57,625 bases of DNA. It comes from Clostridia bacterium (lineage in GTDB: Bacteria; Bacillota; Clostridia; Christensenellales; Aristaeellaceae). The translations under genes and the position numbers were made by a program. The notes beneath the pieces were generated by a model. The model worked only from the letters and a program-made list of their open reading frames with translations. It searched no databases and was not told where the DNA came from. Positions 34,673 through 44,200 of this stretch are shown piece by piece. Positions within the stretch are counted from its first letter, which is position 1. Every line of letters begins with the position of its first letter. The stretch covers positions 1-57,625 of the forward strand of contig JAFSCW010000062.1 in NCBI GenBank assembly GCA_017436605.1, given 5' to 3'.

Positions 34673-35938
34673 ATGGCAAGCAAGAATGTTAAGCCGAAGA
34701 ATCCGCGTACGCGTGCGATTGTTCAGCTGGCGGTCATCCTCGTGCTCGTCGCCGTGTGCGGCTATGTGGCGCTCTTTGGTATCGGCAAGGGTACGATGAT
34801 CAATTACCTCAAGCCCTGGGGCGAAGCGATCAGCCTGGGTCTTGACCTGCGCGGCGGCGTCTATACCGTCTACGAGGCCGAAAACGACGGCTCTCTGGAT
34901 TTTGAATCCAAGATGAGCTCTACAGTCGGTATCTTGACCAGCCGTCTGACCCGTCAGGGATTCACTGAGGCGACGGTCACCCGTCAGGGCGAGAACCGCA
35001 TTCGCGTCGAAATCCCGAACGTTTCTGATCCGAATGAAATCCTTCGCATCATCGGCACTCCGGCGCAGCTGTATTTCGTCGACGAAGCCGGCAATAACCT
35101 CCTCGAGGGCGCGATGATCAAGAATGCTCAGGCCTCTCAGGACGAAAACGGCCAGCCGTGCGTCGCGTTCGAACTGAACGATGAGGGCGCGAAGCTCTTT
35201 GCCGAGGCGACTGCTGCCAATCTGGGCAAGACGATCTCCATCACGCTGGACGGCGAGGTCATCTCCGCGCCGACCGTCAACTCCGTGATCGCGGGCGGCC
35301 AGGGTCAGATCACCGGCCAGTTCACCGCGGATGACGCCAAGAATCTGGCGACTCTGATTCTCTCCGGCGCGCTCCCGCTGAATCTGTCTCAGCTGGAAGT
35401 CAGCGCGATCTCCGCTACGCTGGGTGTTGAGGCGCTGGATAAGGCGGTTCTTGCCGGCGTGATCGGCGTTTCCCTGGTTATGATCTTCATGCTGCTGGTC
35501 TATCGCGTCTGCGGCCTGGTTGCCGACATCGCGCTGACCATCTACATCATGATCGTCGTTCTGCTGCTGGCGCTGACCGGCGCTCAGCTGACCCTGCCGG
35601 GCGTTGCCGGTATCATTCTGGGTATCGGCATGGCTGTTGACGCCAATGTCGTTATCTTCGAGCGTATCCGCGAGGAGCTGAAGGTTGGTCGTCCGCTGCC
35701 GTCTTCCATCAAGAAGGGCTTCTCCAATGCGCTTTCTGCGATCATTGACGCGAACGTGACGACGGTCATCGCCGCCGTCGTGCTGTATGCCTTTGGCACT
35801 GGCACCATCCGCGGCTTTGCGCTGACCCTCGGCATCAGCGTTGTTACCTCGATGTTCACCGCTATCTTCGTTACCCATAAGCTCCTGGACATCTTTGCCG
35901 ACCTCGGCATCAAGAACCAGAAGCTCTACGTGCGCTAA
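34673..35938 (+). CDS. secD: Protein translocase subunit SecD
   Basis: Membrane subunit of the SecDF complex, using proton motive force to aid protein export. The 421 residues have an N-terminal membrane helix (about 16-36), a P1-like periplasm-side domain and the helix block of about 255-410. Seen: LGLDLRGGVYTVYE near 57-70, GMAVDANVVIFERIREE and the SecD-specific end. Shorter than E. coli SecD (615), as usual in Clostridia. Codon use is strongly biased to CTG, GGC, ATC and CGC, like rnf and unlike the genes upstream, suggesting high expression. secF follows after 18 bases. Confidence 0.96.
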   Translation: MASKNVKPKNPRTRAIVQLAVILVLVAVCGYVALFGIGKGTMINYLKPWGEAISLGLDLRGGVYTVYEAENDGSLDFESKMSSTVGILTSRLTRQGFTEATVTRQGENRIRVEIPNVSDPNEILRIIGTPAQLYFVDEAGNNLLEGAMIKNAQASQDENGQPCVAFELNDEGAKLFAEATAANLGKTISITLDGEVISAPTVNSVIAGGQGQITGQFTADDAKNLATLILSGALPLNLSQLEVSAISATLGVEALDKAVLAGVIGVSLVMIFMLLVYRVCGLVADIALTIYIMIVVLLLALTGAQLTLPGVAGIILGIGMAVDANVVIFERIREELKVGRPLPSSIKKGFSNALSAIIDANVTTVIAAVVLYAFGTGTIRGFALTLGISVVTSMFTAIFVTHKLLDIFADLGIKNQKLYVR

Positions 35939-35956
35939 GGCGGGGAGGGAAAGACA

Positions 35957-36853
35957 ATGAAATTCGAAATGAAGAACCGCCTCAAGCCGTGCGCTGCGGT
36001 TTCCGTCGCGATCATGGTGGTCGCGCTCGTCATGTCCATGATGGGCATGGGCATGAATCTGGGTATCGATTTCACCGGCGGCACCCTGATGACCTATAAC
36101 ATGGGCGAAGCGTTTGACACCGCTGTCGTTACCGATGCGCTCAGCGCCTGCGGCATTGCGGACGCCCAGATCGCCAAGACCGGCGAAGACAACACTCAGG
36201 TGCAGATCCGCATCAGCGACGTCGAGAATACCGACGAGCTGCGCACCCAGCTTGAAGCCAAGCTTGCGGAAACCTATGCGAATATCGAGTATGTCGATAT
36301 CACGCGCGTCGGCGCTGTCGTCGGCGGCGAGCTGATCAACAACGCGATTAAGAGCCTGACTCTGGCTGCCGTGCTGATGCTGCTGTATATCGCCGTTCGC
36401 TTCGATCTGTATTCCGGTCTGGCTGCGGTTATCGGCCTGGTCCACGACATCGCCATTATGATGTCCTTCGTCGTGATTCTGCGCGGCTTTATCCGTGTTG
36501 AGACGACGTTCATCGCTGCGCTTCTGACCATCGTCGGCTATTCGATTAACAATACGATCATCATCTTTGACCGTATTCGCGAGAATTCCCACAAGGTCGG
36601 CGTCCGCCAGCTCCCGCGCGACGAGATCGTGAACATCTCCATCAAGGAGTCTCTGCCGCGTACGCTCAACACCACCATCACGACCCTGCTGACGATCGTC
36701 ACGCTGTACGTGCTGGGTGTGGATTCCATCAAGCAGTTCGCGCTCCCGCTGATCATCGGCATCATCTCCGGCACCTATTCTGCCAACATGATCAACGGCT
36801 ATGTCTGGTCTCTGCTGATGGATCTTCGTTCCAAGAGCAGGAAGAACAAGTAA
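35957..36853 (+). CDS. secF: Protein translocase subunit SecF
   Basis: Partner of SecD. The 298 residues contain the opening helix (about 15-35), MGIDFTGGTLMTYN-type signature (LGIDFTGGTLM), and five following helices with FDRIRENSHKVG near 212. The family length is normal. A GGGAGGG site precedes the ATG. Same strong codon bias as secD. Followed by a terminator, so secD-secF form one unit. Confidence 0.96.
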   Translation: MKFEMKNRLKPCAAVSVAIMVVALVMSMMGMGMNLGIDFTGGTLMTYNMGEAFDTAVVTDALSACGIADAQIAKTGEDNTQVQIRISDVENTDELRTQLEAKLAETYANIEYVDITRVGAVVGGELINNAIKSLTLAAVLMLLYIAVRFDLYSGLAAVIGLVHDIAIMMSFVVILRGFIRVETTFIAALLTIVGYSINNTIIIFDRIRENSHKVGVRQLPRDEIVNISIKESLPRTLNTTITTLLTIVTLYVLGVDSIKQFALPLIIGIISGTYSANMINGYVWSLLMDLRSKSRKNK

Positions 36854-36866
36854 GCTTTTCATGTAT

Positions 36867-36906
36867 CGTAAGGGCGGGCATGAGCACCCGCCCTTACGGT
36901 GTTTAT
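36867..36906 (+). terminator. Terminator of secD-secF
   Basis: Twelve-base-pair stem CGTAAGGGCGGG (36867-36878) with CCCGCCCTTACG (36886-36897), then GTGTTTATT. Fourteen bases after the secF stop. Confidence 0.8.
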
Positions 36907-36954
36907 TCAATCGAGGCAGCTGAGGAAGCTGTTTGGTATACGGACACGGTTTTT

Positions 36955-37000
36955 CTTTGTTTGGCGATGGATATGACGGCATATTCCTCGCCAAGCAAAG
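36955..37000 (+). other. Long structured hairpin in the recJ leader
   Basis: Bases 36955-36975 pair with 36980-37000: 21 positions with 18 Watson-Crick pairs, two G-U pairs and one mismatch, and a four-base loop ACGG. It is too long for a chance hairpin, is not followed by T, and ends 16 bases before the recJ ribosome-binding site AAAGGAGG. A leader structure or a degraded transposon end are both possible. Confidence 0.55.
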
Positions 37001-37030
37001 GCGCTCAATACTCGCGAAAGGAGGCCGCAT

Positions 37031-39421
37031 ATGCTTCGCTTTGTTCCCAAGCACAAAACTGCGCTGCCTGTTCCGCAGGAACTGGAAGCGCTCGGCGTAC
37101 CGGATCAGCTGCTCCGTCTTCTGATTGATCGCGGAATCGATACGCCGCAGAAGATCGACCGCTATCTGCATCCGGCAAAGGACGATTTGTATGATCCTAT
37201 GCTGATGCAGGATATGGACAAAGCCGTTTCGGTTATCCGCGATGCGATTCAAAAGGGCGAAGAGATCATCGTTTTCGGCGATTATGATGTGGATGGCGTA
37301 ACTGCCACGGCGATCCTCCTGACGTATCTTCGCAAGCAGGGCGCAAAGGCCGGGTATTACATTCCTGATCGTCACGGCGAGGGCTATGGCCTTAATATCT
37401 CTGCTGTCGAGCAGATTGCTTCTCATGCGAAACTCCTGATCACCGTCGACTGCGGCATCACCTGTCCAGCCGAGGTTGCAAGGGCCAAGGAACTGGGGAT
37501 GCGCGTCATTGTGACGGACCATCATCAGCTTGGCCCGGAATTGCCGCGCTGCGAGGCCGTTCTCAATCCGCTCCTTGGCAGGTATCCGTTCCGTAAACTC
37601 TGCGGCGCAGGCGTCGCGTTCAAGCTGGTTCAGGCGCTTGGCGGCATGGAAGCCATTGAATCGCTCTGGGAACTGGCCGCGCTTGCCACGATTGCGGATA
37701 TCGTTCCGCTCCTGGATGAAAATCGCGTGATTGTTACCTTTGGCCTTCGCGCGATGGCTCAGACGCAGCGGCCGGGTCTGATTGCGCTGATGGAATCCTC
37801 CGGCGTCGATCCGAAGAACGTTTCCGCATCCGACGTGGCGTTCCGGATGGCTCCGCGCATCAATGCCGGCGGCCGCCTGGCGCTCGCGTCCCGCGGCGTC
37901 GAGCTTTTGACAACCCGAAGGCTCGATACAGCCCGTGAGATTTCTGCGGAGCTCGATCAGGATAACACCAAGCGCAGAGAGCTGGAGCTGGATATCTTTG
38001 CCAAGGCAGACGAATTGGCGAGAACGGAAACGGATTTTCTGACGGAGCGCGCCATTGTCGTCTGCGGTGAGGGATGGAATCCCGGCGTTATCGGTTTGGC
38101 GGCGTCCCGCCTTGTCGAAAAGTATAAATGGCCGACCATTCTCCTATCTCAGGATGGAGAAGTCTGCGTGGGTTCTGCGCGTTCAATTCCCGGCGTGGAT
38201 ATTCATGCAGCCATGGCCACCTGCCGCGATCTGTTTGTCCGCTTCGGCGGTCACGCTCAGGCGGCAGGACTGACGATTGAGAAAAAGAATCTTCCGGAAT
38301 TCAAAAAAAGGTTGACCAGCGCCATTGTCAGTCAGTCTGAGCCGGAAGCATTTATTCCCACAGAAGAGTATGACCTTGAATTGGAGCTTTCGGAGATGAC
38401 GGAAGAGCTTGTTCAGGCGTTTTCTTCGATGCAGCCGACAGGCTTTGGCAATCCTGCTCCTGTTTTCTGCGTTCGCGGTGTGCATACAACGGATATCCGG
38501 ACAATCGGCAAGGATGGCGCGCATCTTCGGATGCGGCTGTCATCCGGCCACGAAATGCGCAATGCGATTGGATTCCGCATGGGCGACAGGGCGGCAGGCA
38601 TGCCTGAAATTATCGAGGCTGTGGTCGGACTCTCCATCAATGAATGGCAGGATCGCAAGAGCGTTCAATGTGAATTGAAGCAATTCCAGGCTTATATGCC
38701 TGCGAAGGCGTTCCTGTGCGAATGTGTTCGCTGCGAAAGCGAGCTCGATGCCTCGTTTATCCGGACCATAGCCAGAAACGAGGCGCAGAACCGCGATACC
38801 CGAATCGAACGCATGACGCTTGAAGAGGCAAAAAGGCTGTTGTCCGATGAATTGCTTCATGTTTATCAGGGGACGCTTCTTTGCGTGCATACGCTTTCTG
38901 CGCTGAAGATGCTCAATATTCACCTGGCTATTCTGCATGCACAGCTGGATTACGCGTTTATGAAGACTGAAGATATCCGCAGCTTCAACACGCTGATGAT
39001 GTCGCCTGATTGGGAGCGTCTTTCCTGTCATCCCCGAACGATCATCATGCTCGACGGGTTCCTGAGCAGAAGCGAAATGGAACTGGCTGCCCGCCGGTTC
39101 CCACATGCGCGCATCATCGAGGTCACAGATATGAGCGCGCATCATGCATCTTCTGCCAGCAGGCTCTTGCCGGACGATGATCAGCTGCGCGGACTGTACC
39201 GCGTGCTGCGCCAGAGAGAAAAAATGGAATATACCCTGAACATGCTTGCTGCGGAAACAGGGCTCAGCGAAGGCGCTGTGCTTTGCGGACTGGAGATTTT
39301 CAGCGAACTGGATTTGCTTGAGCTGGAGAGGAAACCCTTGCGCTATCGACTGCTCAAGTCTGGACGCGTCTCCCTTGAAAGCAGCGCGCTCCGCGCCCGC
39401 ATGCTCAGCATGAAGAGATAA
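37031..39421 (+). CDS. recJ: Single-stranded-DNA-specific exonuclease RecJ
   Basis: 5'-3' single-strand exonuclease of recombination and mismatch repair. The 796 residues show the DHH domain (FGDYDVDGVTATAILL near 82-97, TVDCGIT, VTDHHQLGPELP) and the DHHA1 domain with SARSIPGVDIHAAM and FGGHAQAAGLTI. The Firmicute-type C-terminal extension (from about 560) ends in a winged-helix-like segment. AAAGGAGG precedes the ATG by six bases. relA follows after 22 bases, as in many Clostridia. Confidence 0.96.
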   Translation: MLRFVPKHKTALPVPQELEALGVPDQLLRLLIDRGIDTPQKIDRYLHPAKDDLYDPMLMQDMDKAVSVIRDAIQKGEEIIVFGDYDVDGVTATAILLTYLRKQGAKAGYYIPDRHGEGYGLNISAVEQIASHAKLLITVDCGITCPAEVARAKELGMRVIVTDHHQLGPELPRCEAVLNPLLGRYPFRKLCGAGVAFKLVQALGGMEAIESLWELAALATIADIVPLLDENRVIVTFGLRAMAQTQRPGLIALMESSGVDPKNVSASDVAFRMAPRINAGGRLALASRGVELLTTRRLDTAREISAELDQDNTKRRELELDIFAKADELARTETDFLTERAIVVCGEGWNPGVIGLAASRLVEKYKWPTILLSQDGEVCVGSARSIPGVDIHAAMATCRDLFVRFGGHAQAAGLTIEKKNLPEFKKRLTSAIVSQSEPEAFIPTEEYDLELELSEMTEELVQAFSSMQPTGFGNPAPVFCVRGVHTTDIRTIGKDGAHLRMRLSSGHEMRNAIGFRMGDRAAGMPEIIEAVVGLSINEWQDRKSVQCELKQFQAYMPAKAFLCECVRCESELDASFIRTIARNEAQNRDTRIERMTLEEAKRLLSDELLHVYQGTLLCVHTLSALKMLNIHLAILHAQLDYAFMKTEDIRSFNTLMMSPDWERLSCHPRTIIMLDGFLSRSEMELAARRFPHARIIEVTDMSAHHASSASRLLPDDDQLRGLYRVLRQREKMEYTLNMLAAETGLSEGAVLCGLEIFSELDLLELERKPLRYRLLKSGRVSLESSALRARMLSMKR

Positions 39422-39443
39422 ACTGCGAAGGAGGTATACCGGT

Positions 39444-41630
39444 TTGACACAGGAAGTCTGCAGATCCTTGGAAGAGCTCATTGCGACGATGGTCAAATAC
39501 CATCCGGACACTAACAATGTTGCGCTCGTCGAAAAGGCATATCACTTCGCCGAAAAAGCGCATGAGGGACAGAAACGCAAGTCCGGCGAGCCCTATTTTG
39601 TTCATCCGCTGATCGTTTCCGGTATTCTTGCTGGTCTCATGCTCGATGCGCCGACCATTGCCGCCGGTCTTCTGCATGATACCGTCGAGGACTGCGATGA
39701 GGTCACGCTGGAAGTGATCGAAAAGGAATTCGGTCAGGAGGTTGCGCTTCTGGTCGACGGCGTGACCAAGCTCAAGCGACTGAACTTCACCTCGCGCGTC
39801 GAGCAGCAGGCTGAATCGATCCGCAAAATGATCCTGGCCATGAGCAAGGATATCCGCGTGGTGCTCATCAAGCTGGCTGACCGCATGCACAACATGCGTA
39901 CGCTCAAGGCTCAGTCTCCCGAAAGCCAGAAGCGCATTGCGCAGGAGACCCTTGATATCTATGCGCCGCTTGCGCATCGCCTTGGCGTCTATAAGATCAA
40001 GCAGGAGCTTGAAGATCTCTGTCTTCGCTATCTTGATCCGGAAGGATATCAGAATCTCAGCGTAAAGGTCGGCATGAAGCGCGCCGAGCGCGAGGAAAAC
40101 ATCCGCGCTGTCATGAAGACGCTGAGCGAGAAGATCAGCGAGATGAATATCCGCTTTGAGATTGATGGACGTCCAAAGCATTTCTACAGCATTTACCGCA
40201 AAATGGTGCTGCAGAATAAGCCCTTCGAGCAGATTTTCGATCTGATCGCGCTTCGCGTTCTGGTCGATTCCGTGCAGGACTGCTATGCGGTTCTGGGCGT
40301 CGTGCATACCCTCTGGAAGCAGGTTCCTAATCGCTTTAAGGACTATATTTCCATGCCCAAGCCGAACATGTATCAGTCGCTTCATACGACTGTCGTCGGC
40401 GAAAACGGCATGCCTTTTGAGGTCCAGATCCGTACGCATGAGATGCACCGGATCGCTGAATACGGTATTGCTGCGCATTGGCGCTACAAAGAAGGCAAGC
40501 ATGCAGCTGACGGTCTGGATAACAAGCTGTACTGGCTGCGCCAGATTCTGGACTGGCAGAATGACATGCGCGATTCTGAAGAATTTATCAAATCGCTCAA
40601 GGTCGATCTGTTCAGCGATGAAATCTTCGTCTTCACGCCGAAGGGCGAAATCGTCGATCTTCCGCGCGGCGCAACGCCGATTGATTTTGCCTATCGCATT
40701 CACAGCGCTGTCGGCAACAAATGTGTCGGCGCCAAGGTTAACGGCCGTATCGTGACGCTCGATGCGCAGTTGGATACCGGCGATTTTGTCGAGATTATCA
40801 CGCAGCAAAACAGCAAAGGCCCCAGCCGGGACTGGCTGAAGATCGTGAAAACCTCTCAGGCAAAGGCAAAAATCCGCAATTTCTACAAAAAGGAACTCAA
40901 GGAAGAGAACATCGCAAACGGACGCCAGATGCTCGAATACGAAGCAAAGCGTCAGTCGTCCAACCTGCCCGCATTGATGAAGCCTGAATACTGCGAGCCG
41001 ATTCTCCGGAAATTCTCCTTTGCGGATATCGACGATCTCTATGCGGCTGTCGGCTGCGGCGGCATTACGGCTGCTCAGGTGGTCACGCGCCTGAAAGAAG
41101 AGCAGAAAAACCACGAAAAGCCGCTCGTTCCCGTGCTGCCCCGCATTGCGCCGGAGCATACATCTTCCAGAGGCGGATCCAGTTCCAAAGACGATATGGG
41201 CATCCGGGTCGCCGGTCTCCCTGGCTGTCAAGTCCATTTCGCCAAATGCTGCACGCCGCTTCCTGGCGATGAGATTATCGGCTACATTACGCGCGGAAGA
41301 GGCGTCACCATCCATTCCCGCGAGTGCGTCAATGTAAACGATTCCCACGATCCGGCCAGATGGATTCAGGCGGAATGGTCCGAGACGACTAATTCTTCCT
41401 ACAACGGATCAATTCAGATTCTCTGTGCGGACCGCAGCAACCTCCTGGCGGATCTGATGAGCTATCTGTCTGCGCAGAAGGTTACGGTGTGTGCGCTGAA
41501 TGCCCGCGTGAACAGCAACCAGACCTGTACCATCGAATTGACGCTGCAGGTTGCCAGCAAGCAGGAACTGGATTGGGTGATCAAGCAGATTGCCAAGCGT
41601 CAGGATACCATTGAGATTTTCCGAGTATAA
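39444..41630 (+). CDS. relA: Bifunctional (p)ppGpp synthetase/hydrolase
   Basis: Makes and degrades (p)ppGpp, the stringent-response alarmone. The 728 residues have the HD hydrolase domain ([11 protein letters not shown] near 71-81), synthetase domain (HMEMHRI-like [17 protein letters not shown]), a TGS domain ([24 protein letters not shown], about 393-455) and a C-terminal ACT domain (about 645-728). The intact HD motif means it can also hydrolyse the alarmone. The start is TTG at 39444, chosen because AAGGAGG lies nine bases upstream; the next in-frame ATG would remove conserved sequence. Confidence 0.96.
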   Translation: MTQEVCRSLEELIATMVKYHPDTNNVALVEKAYHFAEKAHEGQKRKSGEPYFVHPLIVSGILAGLMLDAPTIAAGLLHDTVEDCDEVTLEVIEKEFGQEVALLVDGVTKLKRLNFTSRVEQQAESIRKMILAMSKDIRVVLIKLADRMHNMRTLKAQSPESQKRIAQETLDIYAPLAHRLGVYKIKQELEDLCLRYLDPEGYQNLSVKVGMKRAEREENIRAVMKTLSEKISEMNIRFEIDGRPKHFYSIYRKMVLQNKPFEQIFDLIALRVLVDSVQDCYAVLGVVHTLWKQVPNRFKDYISMPKPNMYQSLHTTVVGENGMPFEVQIRTHEMHRIAEYGIAAHWRYKEGKHAADGLDNKLYWLRQILDWQNDMRDSEEFIKSLKVDLFSDEIFVFTPKGEIVDLPRGATPIDFAYRIHSAVGNKCVGAKVNGRIVTLDAQLDTGDFVEIITQQNSKGPSRDWLKIVKTSQAKAKIRNFYKKELKEENIANGRQMLEYEAKRQSSNLPALMKPEYCEPILRKFSFADIDDLYAAVGCGGITAAQVVTRLKEEQKNHEKPLVPVLPRIAPEHTSSRGGSSSKDDMGIRVAGLPGCQVHFAKCCTPLPGDEIIGYITRGRGVTIHSRECVNVNDSHDPARWIQAEWSETTNSSYNGSIQILCADRSNLLADLMSYLSAQKVTVCALNARVNSNQTCTIELTLQVASKQELDWVIKQIAKRQDTIEIFRV

Positions 41631-41646
41631 ACAAGAGGATACAGAT

Positions 41647-42096
41647 ATGAGACTGGTTATTCAAAGGGTACTTGAATCGAGCGTTGCGGTTGACGGCAAG
41701 GTGGTTGGCAGCATCGGAAAAGGATTTATGGTTCTGTGCGGCGTCGAGGAAGGCGATACGCAGGCCGATCTGAAATACTGCATCGACAAGACTGCGAATC
41801 TGCGCATTTTTGAGGACGACGCCGGAAAAATGAACCGCTCCATTCTGGACGTCGGGGGAGAGATTCTCGCCGTTTCGCAGTTTACGCTCCATGGCGACGC
41901 CAGACATGGCCGCCGTCCCAGCTTCAGTACCGCTGCCCGTCCCGATCTGGCTGTGCCGATGTACGAAGCCTATTGTCGGGGGCTGCGCGATCTGGGCATT
42001 CATGTCGAAACCGGCATCTTTCAGGCCGATATGAAGGTGTCTCTGATCAACGACGGACCGGTTACGCTGCTTCTGGATTCCAGGAGGATTTTCTGA
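41647..42096 (+). CDS. dtd: D-aminoacyl-tRNA deacylase
   Basis: Removes D-amino acids from mischarged tRNA. The 149 residues are the exact family length, with [18 protein letters not shown] at the start, [24 protein letters not shown] in the middle and [11 protein letters not shown] near the end (the Gly-Pro catalytic pair region). GAGGA precedes ATG 41647. Its stop overlaps the next ATG by one base (TGATG). Confidence 0.96.
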   Translation: MRLVIQRVLESSVAVDGKVVGSIGKGFMVLCGVEEGDTQADLKYCIDKTANLRIFEDDAGKMNRSILDVGGEILAVSQFTLHGDARHGRRPSFSTAARPDLAVPMYEAYCRGLRDLGIHVETGIFQADMKVSLINDGPVTLLLDSRRIF

Positions 42097-42701
42097 TGAC
42101 ACTCGATATTCGTACCGTAACCGGCGGTCCGCTGGAGGTCAATACCTATGTCGTCGGTGCATCTGACGGCCCGGAATGCCTGATTATTGATCCTGGCGCC
42201 GAGGTTCAGAAGGTACAGGAGGCTGTTGCGGGCCGCAGCGTTCGCGCGCTGCTTCTGACGCATGGTCATTTTGACCACATGCTGTATGCGCAGCATTGGC
42301 TGGATCAGGGCGCGAAGCTCTATGTTCATGAGCTTGACGCGCCTGCCCTGCGCAGTCCGTCTCTGAATCTGGCGTCCGTTGTCAATCAAACCCTGCTGCT
42401 GCCTCAGGCAGATGTTCTGTTGCATGACGGCGACGTCATCAGGGAAGCCGATATGGAACTGACCGTTCTTCATACGCCCGGTCATACGCCTGGCGGCGTT
42501 TGCTTTCAGCATGATCATACGCTTTTTTCCGGCGACACGCTGTTTTATCGCAGCTATGGCAGAATCGATCTGCCGGGCGGGGACGGAAGAGAACTATATG
42601 CTTCGCTGATGCGGCTGATGCAGCTCGATGGCGAGACGGTCGTGCTTCCCGGACATGGCATGAAAACAAAGATTGCCTGGGAGCGGGGTGCTTATCGTTG
42701 A
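42096..42701 (+). CDS. Metallo-beta-lactamase-fold hydrolase (YqgX/glyoxalase II type)
   Basis: 201 residues. The zinc-binding motif LLLTHGHFDHM (HxHxDH), the later His of LHTPGHTPGG and the Asp of FSGDTLFYRSYGR show an intact di-metal site. The group is close to hydroxyacylglutathione hydrolase and YqgX, but the substrate cannot be stated. The start overlaps the dtd stop, and AGGAGG lies ten bases upstream. Conserved in Clostridia between dtd and hemZ. It ends overlapping the hemZ start. Confidence 0.88.
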   Translation: MTLDIRTVTGGPLEVNTYVVGASDGPECLIIDPGAEVQKVQEAVAGRSVRALLLTHGHFDHMLYAQHWLDQGAKLYVHELDAPALRSPSLNLASVVNQTLLLPQADVLLHDGDVIREADMELTVLHTPGHTPGGVCFQHDHTLFSGDTLFYRSYGRIDLPGGDGRELYASLMRLMQLDGETVVLPGHGMKTKIAWERGAYR

Positions 42702-44200
42702 AAATTGCCATTGAAACGCCGTTTGAGCAGTTTCAAAACGACATTGCCGACGTCGTTCGCCTGTTTTATGGCGAGGGCGCTGCTGTTGCAAAGGAAGAGC
42801 CGCACGACGCTGTCCTGACGCATATTCATGCGCTGGAAGGAACGAAGTGGAAAGAGAGCTTTTCTCTTTCCGGCATGCTGTCGCATCCGGCGCTTTCTCT
42901 GTCGGGCGAGGCTGTTTCGGACGGCGGACTCGAGGAGAAGCGTCAGCTCAAGCGGCTGATCAAACGCTGCGCTTATCTCCTTCTAAAGGAGGTCACCGGC
43001 AGACGTCCAGCCTGGGGATCGCTGACGGGAATTCGTCCGACACGGCTGTATTATCAGCAAATGGAGCAGGGGAAGACGCGCGCGGAGGCGAGAGAGGCGC
43101 TCTGTTCTCTTTTTGATCTTTCTGAAGAAAAAATCGGTCTGCTCGATGAAATCATCACTGCGCAGGAGGGGCTGATCAAGCGCCCGCCCCATGCATGTGA
43201 TCTTTATGTCGGCATTCCGTTCTGCACGACGCGATGCGCCTATTGCTCGTTTTCCTCCGGCGAAATCGGAAACGGCAGGCTTGTCGAGCCTTATCTGGAC
43301 GCCCTTTTCCGCGAAATTGATTTGTGCAGCGAAATGGCCAAGGACATGGGTCTTGATATCCGAGTTGGCTATATCGGCGGCGGTACGCCAAGCAGTCTTT
43401 CAACGGCTCAGCTTGATCGCCTGCTTGTTCATATGCATCAGCGCTTTGGTCCGCTGGAGGAACTGACTGTCGAAGCTGGACGCCCGGATACACTGGATGA
43501 GGAAAAGCTCTCCATGCTCCGCAGCCATCCGGTTACACGCATCAGCATCAATCCGCAAACCATGAACGACCGTACGCTCCAGACAATCGGGCGCGCGCAC
43601 ACCGCAGCGCAGACTGTTGAATGCTATGAACTCGCCAGGCGTCTTGGATTTGACGACATCAATATGGACGTCATTGCCGCTCTCCCCGGGGAAGATTATA
43701 CGATGTTCGCCTATACGCTTGAGCGCATTGCCGAGCTGGCGCCGGATAGCCTGACGGTGCATACGCTGGCGATCAAGCGGTCCTCTAGGCTCCATGAGCA
43801 GAAATACCGGCAGCAGGAAGAGGACGTCGCCCGCATGGTCGCTCTCGGGCGCGAAACCGCGCATAAAATGGGGATGCGCGCATATTATTTGTATCGACAA
43901 AAATATATGGCAGAGAATCTTGAAAACGTCGGATACGCAAAACCGACGAGCATCTGCCGGTATAATATTGACAACATGGAGGAGACCACCAGCGTTCTCG
44001 CGCTGGGCGCAGGAGGGATTTCCAAATGCGTGATGCGTCAGGAGGAGAAAATCCTCCGTGCGCCGAATATCACCAATATCGAGCAATATATCCAGCGAGT
44101 CGACGAGATGGTCGAGCGGAAGCGGGAAGCCTTTGCGTATAAGGCTGCCTTCCTTTCGCGGATGGCAGAAAAGGGGGACGGACATGATCATCAGCGATAA
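42698..44200 (+). CDS. hemZ: Oxygen-independent coproporphyrinogen dehydrogenase-like radical-SAM protein HemZ
   Basis: 500 residues. A long N-terminal region (about 1-160) unique to HemZ precedes the radical-SAM core with CTTRCAYC (Cys176, Cys180, Cys183), GGGTPSSLS, EAGRPDTLD and RISINPQTMNDRTL. HemZ is assigned to anaerobic haem synthesis but many Clostridia with this gene lack a full haem pathway, so the actual substrate is uncertain. The start is TTG 42698 overlapping the previous stop (TTGA) with a weak GGGGTG site, indicating coupling. Confidence 0.88.
   Translation: MKIAIETPFEQFQNDIADVVRLFYGEGAAVAKEEPHDAVLTHIHALEGTKWKESFSLSGMLSHPALSLSGEAVSDGGLEEKRQLKRLIKRCAYLLLKEVTGRRPAWGSLTGIRPTRLYYQQMEQGKTRAEAREALCSLFDLSEEKIGLLDEIITAQEGLIKRPPHACDLYVGIPFCTTRCAYCSFSSGEIGNGRLVEPYLDALFREIDLCSEMAKDMGLDIRVGYIGGGTPSSLSTAQLDRLLVHMHQRFGPLEELTVEAGRPDTLDEEKLSMLRSHPVTRISINPQTMNDRTLQTIGRAHTAAQTVECYELARRLGFDDINMDVIAALPGEDYTMFAYTLERIAELAPDSLTVHTLAIKRSSRLHEQKYRQQEEDVARMVALGRETAHKMGMRAYYLYRQKYMAENLENVGYAKPTSICRYNIDNMEETTSVLALGAGGISKCVMRQEEKILRAPNITNIEQYIQRVDEMVERKREAFAYKAAFLSRMAEKGDGHDHQR

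Noticed and set aside
34643..37525. 960-codon open frame on the minus strand opposite secD-secF-recJ
   Set aside because: Low-complexity Asp/His/Arg/Gln-rich translation, no ribosome-binding site, exactly antisense to three well-recognised genes; it is open only because their biased codons contain few antisense stops.
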